DNA of 5,642 nt from an uncultured Clostridia bacterium (GTDB lineage: Bacteria > Bacillota > Clostridia > Oscillospirales > Acutalibacteraceae): positions 1-5,642 of the forward strand of contig CAMUZD010000128.1 of NCBI GenBank assembly GCA_947165115.1, written 5' to 3'. Below, piece by piece: positions 1 to 5,642 of this stretch. Under the pieces are notes generated by a model, which worked only from the letters and a program-made list of their open reading frames with translations, was not told the DNA's origin and searched no databases. Numbering within the stretch: the stretch's first letter is position 1; the number at the start of each line of letters is the position of its first letter. The position numbers and the translations under genes were made by a program.

Positions 1-591
1 GGCATTTCAACGGAAGCTTATGTCGGCGCAGTTATTTCGATATTTATTATAAAAGCAGGTATCGAGATAATGATTGAAACCGTCAATGATATTCTCGGCA
101 GACGCAGCGATCCGGAGCTTACCAAAAAGATAAAATCGCTCATTGCCTCTCACGAGGGTGTGCGCGGAGCTTATGATCTGATTATCAACAATTACGGCCC
201 CGAAAAGAACTACGCGAGTGTGCACATTGAAGTCCCCGATACGATGACGGCAAATGAAATTGATCTTATCGCCCGTCATCTTTCGGAGGATGTCTATGTC
301 GAAACCGGGATAATTCTCACAGCCATCGGAATTTATTCATATAATACCGGTTGCGACGAATCGGCAAAAATGCGCGATACCGTTACCGGGACAGTGCTTG
401 CCCATGATTGGGCTATTCAGGTCCATGGATTCTATGTTGACAGAGATAAAAAGGATATGCGTTTTGACGTAGTGCTGAGTTTTGCAATAGACCCGAAGGA
501 AGCGCTGAAAACAATCTATTCCGAAATCGAATCACTCTATCCCGGCTACCGCATAACAATCGCTCCCGACGTCGATTTATCGGATATATAA
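1..591 (+). CDS. Cation diffusion facilitator (CDF) family transporter, 3' part
   Basis: The frame is open from base 1, so the gene starts outside the window; the ATG at 70 lies inside the protein and is not the start. 196 residues are visible. Residues about 4-24 are hydrophobic (AYVGAVISIFIIKAGIEIM) and fit the last membrane helix of CDF transporters, which export divalent metals such as Zn, Fe or Mn in exchange for protons. The linker that follows (NDILGRRSDPEL) matches the family pattern. Residues about 38-113 form the usual cytoplasmic C-terminal domain (DLIINNYGP, ASVHIEVPD). Residues about 120-196 add a second, similar-sized domain (LAHDWAIQVHGFYVD, MRFDVVLSFAID, PDVDLSD), an extension I recall from clostridial CDF proteins. 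The first domain lacks the His-rich metal ligands common in zinc exporters (NEID where EAHD is usual), so the cargo cannot be told. It ends in TAA and runs convergently toward the next gene. Confidence 0.92.
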   Translation, partial: GISTEAYVGAVISIFIIKAGIEIMIETVNDILGRRSDPELTKKIKSLIASHEGVRGAYDLIINNYGPEKNYASVHIEVPDTMTANEIDLIARHLSEDVYVETGIILTAIGIYSYNTGCDESAKMRDTVTGTVLAHDWAIQVHGFYVDRDKKDMRFDVVLSFAIDPKEALKTIYSEIESLYPGYRITIAPDVDLSDI

Positions 592-601
592 ATTAAAAAT
601 T

Positions 602-626
602 AACCCGCAGACAGTGTCTGCGGGTT
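602..626. terminator. Bidirectional hairpin terminator between convergent genes
   Basis: Bases 602-612 (AACCCGCAGAC) pair perfectly with 616-626 around a three-base loop, giving an 11-bp GC-rich stem. On the plus strand the tail is short (TTTAAA). On the minus strand the stem is followed by TTAATTTTTAATTT, a better U-tract, so it should stop the minus-strand gene ending at 639 well and the CDF gene ending at 591 less surely. Confidence 0.85.
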
Positions 627-638
627 TAAACATGTTTG

Positions 639-3095
639 CTATATTACTTCTTTAGGAAGGGAGCCGAAAAGTGATCGGAACCATGCGACGATTCTGGCAA
701 AGAATCCGGAGTTAACATTTACCTGAACTGTTTTCTGAAGCAGATTGTTGCTTAAATCGGTCTGAACATTTTTCTCGGCATCGATTATTTTTACAGTGAA
801 AGTGCGTGTGTTTCTCATCTCGCCTACGTGATACGATACATTAGTATTTGTTCCTCTGGCAAGTTCATTATTTCCGTCATAGATTGCCAGATAGAATCCT
901 GAGGGAACATTCTCGGCTGTTGCGGTGACGGTTACATCCGCGCGATAGCTGACATTTGCCGATGAGCGGACATTGATTTTTGATGCATATGTAGGATTGG
1001 TGATTATAGTTCCCTGCTTTGTTCTGGTATGCGTTGCAGTGCATCTGTCACATTTTGCGGTTTCAGTGCCGTCTTTTTCGGGAGTTGCATCATTGTTGTA
1101 TTTATAATTCGTAAAGCTGTGGCCGAGAGGTTCTTTATAAGAATCAACATATGAATCTCCGCAATGGCATGTATGAGTTGTGTAGCCCTTTTCTGTGCAG
1201 GTAGGCGGAGTAACAGATACCGAATATGTATGACCGGTTGGCTCTGTAGTGATTCTTTCGGAACTCAGAATGTTACGGCATACCGAACAACGCACAACTC
1301 GGTCGTAGTGACCGCTTTCGGTGCAGGTTGAAGGAATAATGTTTTCTCTTGCGGGAGTTCCCGGCGTATGGTCTGAAAGTGGCAGAGATTCATAGGTCAT
1401 ATAAGTGCATCTGGAACATGTATCATACGGCTTGTATCCCTGAGTTTTGCAGGTGGAATTAACGCCTTCGTGGTGAATTAAACTGTGTCCGAGCGGTCCG
1501 GTGGTGACAGTGTTTCTGCTCATAACAGTGTTACATACCGAGCAGCGAACAACGTTGTCATAATGACCGCTTTCCGTGCAGGTTGAGGGAACTGTATTTT
1601 CCTGTGCGGATGAACCCGGAATATGATTTCCGTATCCGCTAGAATGAATTACTGCGCGGCAGTCTCTGCAAATTTCTGTCTTATCTATTAATGTCTTGCA
1701 ATCGCCTTCGGTTTGCTTCAGAATCTCTTTCTCCGAGTGGTTGCAGTAAATGAAAGATTCCGTATAATCAGAAACAGTGGCAGAATTAAATGCCGAAGAG
1801 TAATTTGAAGTAACAAAAATCCTGCCGTCAATTTGTTTGAGACCAAACAGTAAGTAATTGGTTCCGGGGAAAAGTGCCGATGTAGGGGTATAGATCAGCT
1901 TATCCTCTTTAGTTAATATATTATAAGACCTGACTTCTTTTGCCGCTGTATAAATGATTTCATTCCCGATATTTAATATTTTCGGGGCTGTTTTGTAGTT
2001 TGAATACGAATTCGAAGAATAGTATTCTCTGTAGTATTTATCAATCAGCAGACATTCCGATTCGTTGCCGGTCATATCTCTTTTGATAATTGCAAATTTA
2101 GAACTGTCTGAATCCGATTCTTTCAGATAATAGAAATCACCACCAATATACAGGACTTGGGTTTCCGAATCAGCAGGGAAATAATCCTCATAAATTGTTG
2201 AAGTTGCATCGTCGTCAAAATCTGTTGCACCGCGATGATTTTCCGAGAAGGTTGCGTATGACAGCATGAAATTGCCGTGCCTGACTCTTCCCGGAACATC
2301 CCAGACCGGATCGTCCCAGGTTGTGTCAATATAATAGGGCTCAAAATCAATGATAACCTTTGTGAAGGCGTGGCTGATCTGTGAAGAGCTGATAAGGTAA
2401 TTCTCTATTCCGATCTCGTCCAGCAGCCACATATAAGCAAAAGCGTATCCGTTGCAGACAGCGGTTCTTTTTGCAAAAGCTCCATATGCATCGTAGCTTT
2501 CATCCGAAATTGTGTTATTCTCATAATTTATATAATCATATTCGCAATATGCATCCAGACGATCATGAAGCAGGAGGCATTTATCAACAGCCGAGAGCGC
2601 ATCGTTTCCTTTGATTCCATAAAGCAGTTGCTCTGCAGCATCCTCGCACTCGGTGTATTTTGCCTTGTTGGCGGCAGGATTTCCGGTAAAATAGAGCTTT
2701 GTAAAATTGTTGCTGTAATAACCATACGAATAGTAAAAAGAGCTGTGCCTTACAGCAAAAAACTTTGGAGTCCGGAAAACGATGCCGCTGAGATACTCCA
2801 GATTTGCAGTTGTGAATGGAATGTTGCAGGATGATATATCAACTGTAATTTCACTGTCTTACGATTGAACGGTGTCATTGTAAACAGCGTTGAATAACAG
2901 ATTGTATACTCTTTCCCAGTCTGCATCGGTATCCAAGCCCTCCGGCTCTTTAATAGAGAGATATTTGCCGTCTTCCGGAGCAGGGCGGCAGTATATTCTG
3001 TTTTCAGAAGCGGCGTATGCAGCTCCTCCGGGCAGGGTTACCGCCAGCGTAAGCAGGATGCATATTATTACTTTAATAAAGTTTCTTTTTTTCAT
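639..3095 (-). pseudogene. Secreted transglutaminase-like protein with Cys-rich repeats, interrupted by an in-frame TAA
   Basis: The start at 3095 has a good ribosome site (AGAGAGG, 7 bases from AGAGG to ATG) and opens a signal peptide (MKKRNFIKVIICILLTLAV, cleavage likely after AYA, residue 28). Codon 79 is TAA (2859-2861); with no frame change the same frame then runs to TAG at 639, so the intact product would be about 818 residues. Full-length numbering: residues 80-165 resemble the region preceding bacterial transglutaminase-like cores; residues about 170-280 are the core, with Cys214 (AVCNGYAFAY), His242 (SHAFTKV) and Asp257 (YYIDTTWDDP) as the catalytic triad; about 316-450 has beta-propeller-like strands (YIGGDFYYLK, NEIIYTAA, DGRIFVTS); 451-694 holds Cys-rich repeats; about 701-795 is an Ig-like beta domain; 796-818 is an aromatic tail. 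The first ATG after the stop (2432) lies just behind the catalytic Cys, so a restart there could not give an active enzyme. Likely cotranscribed with dusB. Substrate is unknown. The stop may be a true mutation, a strain variant or a sequencing error. Confidence 0.85.
1014..1745 (-). repeat. Six degenerate Cys-rich repeats inside the transglutaminase-like gene
   Basis: This part encodes about six units of 35-45 residues, each with a lone Cys, a CxxC pair (or CHC in one case) and most ending in a Gly-His or His-x-Pro-Gly turn: examples are STCTESGHYDNVVRCSVC, STCKTQGYKPYDTCSRC, PTCTEKGYTTHTCHCG. They look like the zinc-ribbon-like repeats found in secreted clostridial proteins, where they probably serve as spacers or binding modules. 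Units two and four are almost the same (TCTESGHYD-VVRCSVC), and the two-unit block at 1485-1673 matches the block at 1230-1421, so part of the array arose by duplication of a pair of units. Confidence 0.8.
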
Positions 3096-3125
3096 AATGT
3101 TTCCTCTCTGGTTGAAAGCCCATTA

Positions 3126-4091
3126 TTATCCGGCTGATTCAATAACCCTCTCTGCGAGCTTTTTCAGCTGATCCATTGTTTCAAGTTCTCCGATTTCTCT
3201 GCGGAATGTTGCAGCGCCGCGCATGCCTTTAATATACCAGCCGGCATGCTTTCGCGCCTCTCTCATTCCCACATAATCTCCTTTGTATTCGCAGAGTAGA
3301 CCAATATGCTTAATCATGACCGCCATCTTTTCTTCGATTCCCGGCTCTGGCAGAATTTTTCCCGAGGTGAAATACTCGTTTATCCGGGCGAATATCCATG
3401 GGGTTCCGAGCGCTCCTCTGCCAATCATCAGATGGTCGCATCCCGTTTCATTCAGCATGAATTCCGCGCTTTCGATGTCGGTAACATCGCCGTTGCCGAT
3501 TACGGGAACGGGCACAGCGTCCTTAACCTTACGGATAATGTCATAATTAACGGGAGGGGAATACATCTGTTTTCTCGTCCGGCCGTGAACCGTTATTGCG
3601 CTCGCACCTGCCTGAACCAGAAGTTTCGCAAGTTCGACTGCATTGATATTATCATCGTCCCAGCCCGAGCGGATTTTGCAGGTTACCGGTATTTTAACTG
3701 CATTTACGCAGGTGTTTGCAATTTCAGCGGCAAGGGCTGGATTCTTCATAAGCGCTGCACCTCCGCCGTGACCGGCAACTTTCGGGGCAGGGCAGCCCAT
3801 GTTTATATCGACAGCTATGCATCCCGTTTGTTCTGCAAGCTTTGCAGCCTCTGCCATTGTTTCCGGCTCACAGCCGAAAATCTGAACACTCGCCGGCATC
3901 TCTTTTTCGCCGATTGTCATCAAAAAGCCTGATTTGCGGTCGCCCATCGTCAGACCTTTTGAGCTTATCATCTCGCTTGTGACGTAAGAAGCGCCGTATT
4001 CTATGCATATTTCCCTGAAAGCTCTGTCGGTGACTCCTGCCATCGGCGCAAGTGCGGCAGAGCCTTTTAATTCATAATTTCCGAGTTTCAT
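3126..4091 (-). CDS. dusB: tRNA-dihydrouridine synthase, DusB type
   Basis: A complete 321-residue protein, the normal length for DusB/NifR3-family enzymes, which reduce specific uridines in the tRNA body to dihydrouridine using FMN and NADPH in the cytoplasm. Visible family marks: APMAGVTDRAFR (residues 15-26) at the start of the TIM barrel; EMISSKG (40-46); DINMGCPAPKV (95-105) with Cys100 as the catalytic acid; KIRSGWDDD (139-147); TVHGRTRKQMY (167-177); the FMN phosphate-binding IGNGD (198-202) and IGRGALGTPWIF (223-234); and the C-terminal helical tRNA-binding part with MREARKHAGWYIKG. The start is supported by the family's usual N-terminus (MKLGNYELKG) and by GGTGAG just in front of it. 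It has its own promoter (4107-4135) and ends 30 bases before the interrupted transglutaminase-like gene, so the two are probably one transcript. The stretch AGHGGGAALMKNP differs slightly from the commoner K-NG-GSALMKNP. Confidence 0.95.
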   Translation of the reverse strand: MKLGNYELKGSAALAPMAGVTDRAFREICIEYGASYVTSEMISSKGLTMGDRKSGFLMTIGEKEMPASVQIFGCEPETMAEAAKLAEQTGCIAVDINMGCPAPKVAGHGGGAALMKNPALAAEIANTCVNAVKIPVTCKIRSGWDDDNINAVELAKLLVQAGASAITVHGRTRKQMYSPPVNYDIIRKVKDAVPVPVIGNGDVTDIESAEFMLNETGCDHLMIGRGALGTPWIFARINEYFTSGKILPEPGIEEKMAVMIKHIGLLCEYKGDYVGMREARKHAGWYIKGMRGAATFRREIGELETMDQLKKLAERVIESAG

Positions 4092-4106
4092 ATTCTCACC
4101 GGTTTG

Positions 4107-4135
4107 ATTATATCATTATTCTTAAAAATCTTCAA
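4107..4135 (-). promoter_or_regulatory. dusB promoter with very short leader
   Basis: Read on the minus strand, TTGAAG (4135-4130) and TATAAT (4112-4107) are separated by exactly 17 bases, a near-consensus vegetative promoter. Transcription would begin about 4101-4100, right at the CGGTGA ribosome-binding site, leaving a leader of about 9-10 bases before the ATG at 4091. The rest of 4092-4179 is AT-rich and shows nothing else I can name. Confidence 0.7.
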
Positions 4136-4179
4136 TATTTTATGAAAATTAAAAATATTTAAGGTTATTTTAAGGTAAG

Positions 4180-4277
4180 CGGTTTATAAATAAACCGAAG
4201 CAGGAATGCTTCACACACTTCATTTTATCTTCCCGAACAGACAGACCGCCTTCCGCAGGGCGGCCTGTCGCCTTTTT
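4180..4277 (+). ncRNA. Candidate structured RNA ending in an orphan terminator
   Basis: Three hairpins lie in a row in the divergent intergenic region. The first (4180-4186 with 4191-4197) is a perfect 7-bp stem with a TAAA loop. The second (4197-4202 with 4207-4212) is a perfect 6-bp stem with a GGAA, GNRA-type tetraloop, sharing base 4197 with the first. After a 27-base unpaired stretch comes the terminator hairpin at 4240-4269 with its T-tract. No plus-strand gene lies upstream, so the transcript it ends is either a small RNA of about 100 bases or a regulatory leader of the gene at 4416. I do not recognise a known riboswitch or RNA family, and no convincing plus-strand promoter stands out in the AT-rich sequence before it. 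The first stem is also a near-palindrome and could instead be a protein-binding site. Confidence 0.4.
4240..4277 (+). terminator. Rho-independent terminator, plus-strand orientation
   Basis: GACAGACCGCC (4240-4250) pairs with GGCGGCCTGTC (4259-4269), 10 of 11 positions with one A-C mismatch, around an 8-base loop. Five T follow at 4273-4277, which fixes the orientation as plus; the minus side has no T-run. It stands about 140 bases in front of the gene at 4416, before that gene's apparent promoter. Confidence 0.75.
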
Positions 4278-4290
4278 GAACCGTGAGTAT

Positions 4291-4310
4291 AATTATTACA
4301 AATTATTACA
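4291..4310. repeat. Tandem 10-base direct repeat
   Basis: AATTATTACA occurs twice back to back, one helical turn apart, about 20 bases upstream of the -35 candidate of the gene at 4416. The spacing would suit an activator or an AT-rich upstream promoter element, but such short AT repeats also occur by chance. Confidence 0.5.
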
Positions 4311-4328
4311 AAAAATGTCATTTTCCTC

Positions 4329-4357
4329 TTGATTTATTATTAATATAATGGTAATAT
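4329..4357 (+). promoter_or_regulatory. Probable promoter of the secreted Cys-rich protein gene
   Basis: TTGATT (4329-4334) and TAATAT (4352-4357) are 17 bases apart, giving a start near 4364 and a leader of about 50 bases. A perfect TATAAT at 4344-4349 overlaps this but has only a poor -35 (around 4321-4326). One of the two is likely used. Confidence 0.55.
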
Positions 4358-4377
4358 ATTCGAGTAAAAAGGAAACT

Positions 4378-4419
4378 ATGCCTTATCAGTTTTATTTAAT
4401 AAACGGGAGGATTTTATGA
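4378..4419 (+). CDS. Possible 13-codon leader peptide overlapping the next start
   Basis: An ATG at 4378 preceded by AAAAAGGAAACT opens a 13-residue frame (MPYQFYLINGRIL) whose TGA stop (4417-4419) overlaps the ATG of the next gene (4416-4418) as ATGA, the classic arrangement for translational coupling. It covers that gene's own ribosome site. Length is too short to show coding character, and the spacing from GGA to ATG is tight, so this may be chance. Confidence 0.2.
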   Translation: MPYQFYLINGRIL

Positions 4420-5123
4420 AAATGACCAAGAGACTTATTGCTTTATTGCTCGCAGTTATTATGATCGCGGCAATTCCTTTTACCGCTTTTGCAGCAAAGG
4501 ACGCCAAAGAAGAGACCACTGCTGCGGCAGAGGAAGAGACTACCTCCGCTCCTGCAGAACCCAAAGAAAATCTGCGCGACACAGTTGCAAAAATGTGGGT
4601 GTTTGTTACCTTTGCTAATCCGAAGGTTCCCCATTGCTGGATTTATATCAAGAACCTGACCGATAAGCCCCTCAAGGTCTGCGATGATTATTATATCAAA
4701 GCTCACGGCGATTTCTCGATGGGCGCATTCAAAGAGAGAGGCACCGACGGCGCAGGTATATTCTTCAATCTCGAAAGACACTGGATCAAGCCCGAAACAT
4801 ACGGCAGAGCATATTGCATGGCTACCAATGTTTCCCGCAGAGAAATGAATAAAATACCCGATGCACTTAAGCGTCACAATTACTGGAACTGGGGATTCAA
4901 CTGCTGCTGGTTCGCAACCTGCATCTGGAATCTTGCTTCCCCCCGCAAGCTCGCTTATCTCTTCTCCCCCTATATCATGGTAGGCCAGATGCTTATCTGG
5001 GGTGCAAAGAGACCGGACTTCGTTATTCCCAAGATGACCAACGCGGCGTATTGCTATAAATACAGTCCGGACGGCATCAAGCAGTGCTGCTACAGAGCAA
5101 CCATCTCCAATACAGGCGTATAA
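4416..5123 (+). CDS. Secreted Cys-rich protein, possible permuted papain-fold (NlpC/P60-LRAT-like) enzyme
   Basis: A complete 235-residue protein with an ideal ribosome site (GGGAGG, 5 bases before ATG). Residues 1-26 are a signal peptide (MKMTKRLIALLLAVIM, cleavage after AFA). Residues 27-52 form a low-complexity Ala/Glu/Thr/Pro linker, typical between export signal and a surface domain. The folded part, about 53-235, carries PHCWIYIKN with His73 followed much later by NYWNWGFNCCWFATCIWN with Cys163. A His-containing strand before an Asn-Cys-x-x-Phe helix is the order seen in permuted papain-fold proteins of the NlpC/P60-LRAT group, so a thiol hydrolase or acyltransferase acting outside the cell is plausible; I infer this from motif order only. 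The mature part has nine Cys (74, 89, 134, 163, 164, 169, 213, 224, 225), unusual for a secreted protein and suggesting disulfides or metal binding. Similar secreted proteins of unknown function exist in Clostridia as far as I recall. It appears to be a single-gene transcript. Confidence 0.85.
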   Translation: MKMTKRLIALLLAVIMIAAIPFTAFAAKDAKEETTAAAEEETTSAPAEPKENLRDTVAKMWVFVTFANPKVPHCWIYIKNLTDKPLKVCDDYYIKAHGDFSMGAFKERGTDGAGIFFNLERHWIKPETYGRAYCMATNVSRREMNKIPDALKRHNYWNWGFNCCWFATCIWNLASPRKLAYLFSPYIMVGQMLIWGAKRPDFVIPKMTNAAYCYKYSPDGIKQCCYRATISNTGV

Positions 5124-5141
5124 TCGAATACAGTCAATAAT

Positions 5142-5170
5142 TACGGCCCGCTGATAAACAGCGGGCCGTA
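5142..5170 (+). terminator. 12-bp hairpin terminator after the secreted protein gene
   Basis: TACGGCCCGCTG (5142-5153) pairs perfectly with 5159-5170 around ATAAA. It starts 18 bases after the stop codon. The following bases (TTATGTTATAATCCGTTTT) are T-rich but lack an unbroken run, so termination may be incomplete. Confidence 0.8.
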
Positions 5171-5253
5171 TTATGTTATAATCCGTTTTCCATTTGTTCA
5201 TAGAATCACCCCTTCTTGTTTAGTTAATGTGAATAAACACCTCCAAATTATTC

Positions 5254-5282
5254 TTGATAATAACCTGTAATTATTGTATAAT
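5254..5282 (+). promoter_or_regulatory. Promoter of the HI0933-family gene with very short leader
   Basis: TTGATA (5254-5259) and TATAAT (5277-5282) are 17 bases apart. The expected start is about 5288-5289, at the CGGTGA ribosome-binding site, so the leader is about 9-10 bases. The layout from -10 to ATG is the same, base count for base count, as at dusB. The stretch 5171-5253 in front of it shows no gene I can support. Confidence 0.75.
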
Positions 5283-5297
5283 TCTCTCGGTGATATT

Positions 5298-5642
5298 ATG
5301 AAAGAATACAATCTCGGAATAATCGGCGCGGGCGCATCCGGACTGGCGGCTGCGATTCAGGCAAACCGCATTCATCCCGATATAAAAATCGCGCTGTTTG
5401 AGCATCTGCCGAGGGTGGGAAAGAAGATTCTCGCAACGGGTAACGGAAGATGCAATCTTACCAATATAAATGCGCTCAGCCACGATTATCGCAACAAAGA
5501 TTTTGCCGATAAGGCATTGAATAAATATCCTCCCGAAAAGGTGGTTGAATTCTTTGCCTCTTTGGGTATGTTGACGTTCTCCGATTCGGAAGGGCGTGTT
5601 TATCCGCGCAGCAACGCCGCGGCTTCCGTGCTTGACGCACTT
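5298..5642 (+). CDS. HI0933-family FAD-binding flavoprotein, 5' part
   Basis: 115 codons are open from ATG 5298 to the window end with no stop, so the gene is cut by the right edge; the family is about 400 residues. Residues 6-19 (LGIIGAGASGLAAA) are a Rossmann dinucleotide-binding fingerprint with GAGASG at 10-15, and Glu35 at the end of the second strand (ALFE) would bind the FAD ribose. VGKKILATGNGRCNLTN (40-56) is the most diagnostic stretch of the HI0933/YhiN family, also named aminoacetone-oxidase-like FAD-binding enzymes. GRVYPRSNAAASVLDAL at the end is also family-typical. The in vivo reaction of this family is not well established; it is expected to be a soluble cytoplasmic oxidoreductase. 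The start is supported by CGGTGA in front of ATG and by the family's short N-terminus before the first strand. Confidence 0.93.
   Translation, partial: MKEYNLGIIGAGASGLAAAIQANRIHPDIKIALFEHLPRVGKKILATGNGRCNLTNINALSHDYRNKDFADKALNKYPPEKVVEFFASLGMLTFSDSEGRVYPRSNAAASVLDAL

Noticed and set aside
2565..2834. Plus-strand frame of 89 codons across the transglutaminase core region
   Set aside because: The opposite strand carries the conserved transglutaminase sequence in a continuous frame; this one is its shadow.
2859..2861. Stop codon reassignment or recoding as the reason for the internal TAA
   Set aside because: TAA is used as the normal stop of the CDF, dusB and secreted protein genes here, and TAA is not a usual recoding codon; no stem-loop of the selenocysteine kind is needed or seen.
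3096..3125. Separate promoter or terminator between dusB and the transglutaminase-like gene
   Set aside because: Only 30 bases, no hairpin and no spaced -35/-10 pair; cotranscription is the simpler reading.
3306..3932. 208-codon plus-strand frame inside dusB
   Set aside because: Antisense to a well-supported DusB gene, no ribosome site and no recognisable protein.
4443..5201. Long minus-strand open frame opposite the secreted protein gene, with a good ribosome site (AAGGGGTGATTCT) before its ATG at 5201
   Set aside because: It passes through the terminator hairpin and lies antisense to a gene with a clear signal peptide and domain; its translation resembles no family and looks like a shadow. 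The ribosome-site match remains unexplained.
5238..5244. CACCTCC, the sequence of the 16S rRNA tail that pairs with ribosome-binding sites
   Set aside because: Seven bases in an intergenic spacer; on the minus strand it reads GGAGGTG but no start codon follows at a workable distance. Probably chance.

Overview
The window reads as ordinary chromosome from a low-to-mid GC anaerobic Firmicute, most likely a gut or rumen Clostridia relative (Ruminococcaceae/Oscillospiraceae-like). This is inferred from protein style: a cation diffusion facilitator with an extended C-terminus, a DusB-type enzyme, an HI0933-type flavoprotein, and secreted proteins with Cys-rich repeats and a C-terminal aromatic tail. 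No transposase, phage gene, CRISPR array, tRNA or rRNA was seen.

Layout. (1) 1-591, plus: the 3' part of a cation diffusion facilitator (CDF) transporter gene that enters from the left. (2) 602-626: a strong hairpin between two convergent genes, usable in both directions. (3) 639-3095, minus: one long gene for a secreted transglutaminase-like protein, cut in two by a single in-frame TAA at 2859-2861. The two reading-frame pieces (3095-2859 and the frame running on to 639) are the same frame, and family-like sequence continues across the stop, so I annotate one nonsense-interrupted gene. (4) 3126-4091, minus: dusB, 30 bases upstream of the interrupted gene and probably its operon leader. (5) 4092-4415: a 324-base divergent intergenic region holding the dusB promoter, two small hairpins, an orphan plus-strand terminator, a tandem 10-base repeat, a promoter for the next gene and a possible 13-codon leader ORF. 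(6) 4416-5123, plus: a small secreted Cys-rich protein with a His...Asn-Cys pattern like the permuted papain-fold (NlpC/P60-LRAT) group, followed by a 12-bp hairpin terminator. (7) 5298-5642, plus: the 5' part of an HI0933-family FAD-binding protein that leaves the window on the right.

How they fit together. The CDF transporter, DusB and the flavoprotein are housekeeping-type genes with no evident shared pathway. The two secreted proteins flank dusB divergently, and both look like papain-fold enzymes acting outside the cell, but a functional link is only inference. The most noteworthy points are the nonsense codon in the transglutaminase gene, an orphan structured RNA-like element at 4180-4277, and an identical promoter/ribosome-binding layout (TATAAT-N5-CGGTGA-N4-ATG) in front of dusB and the flavoprotein gene, which predicts transcripts with leaders of only about 10 bases.
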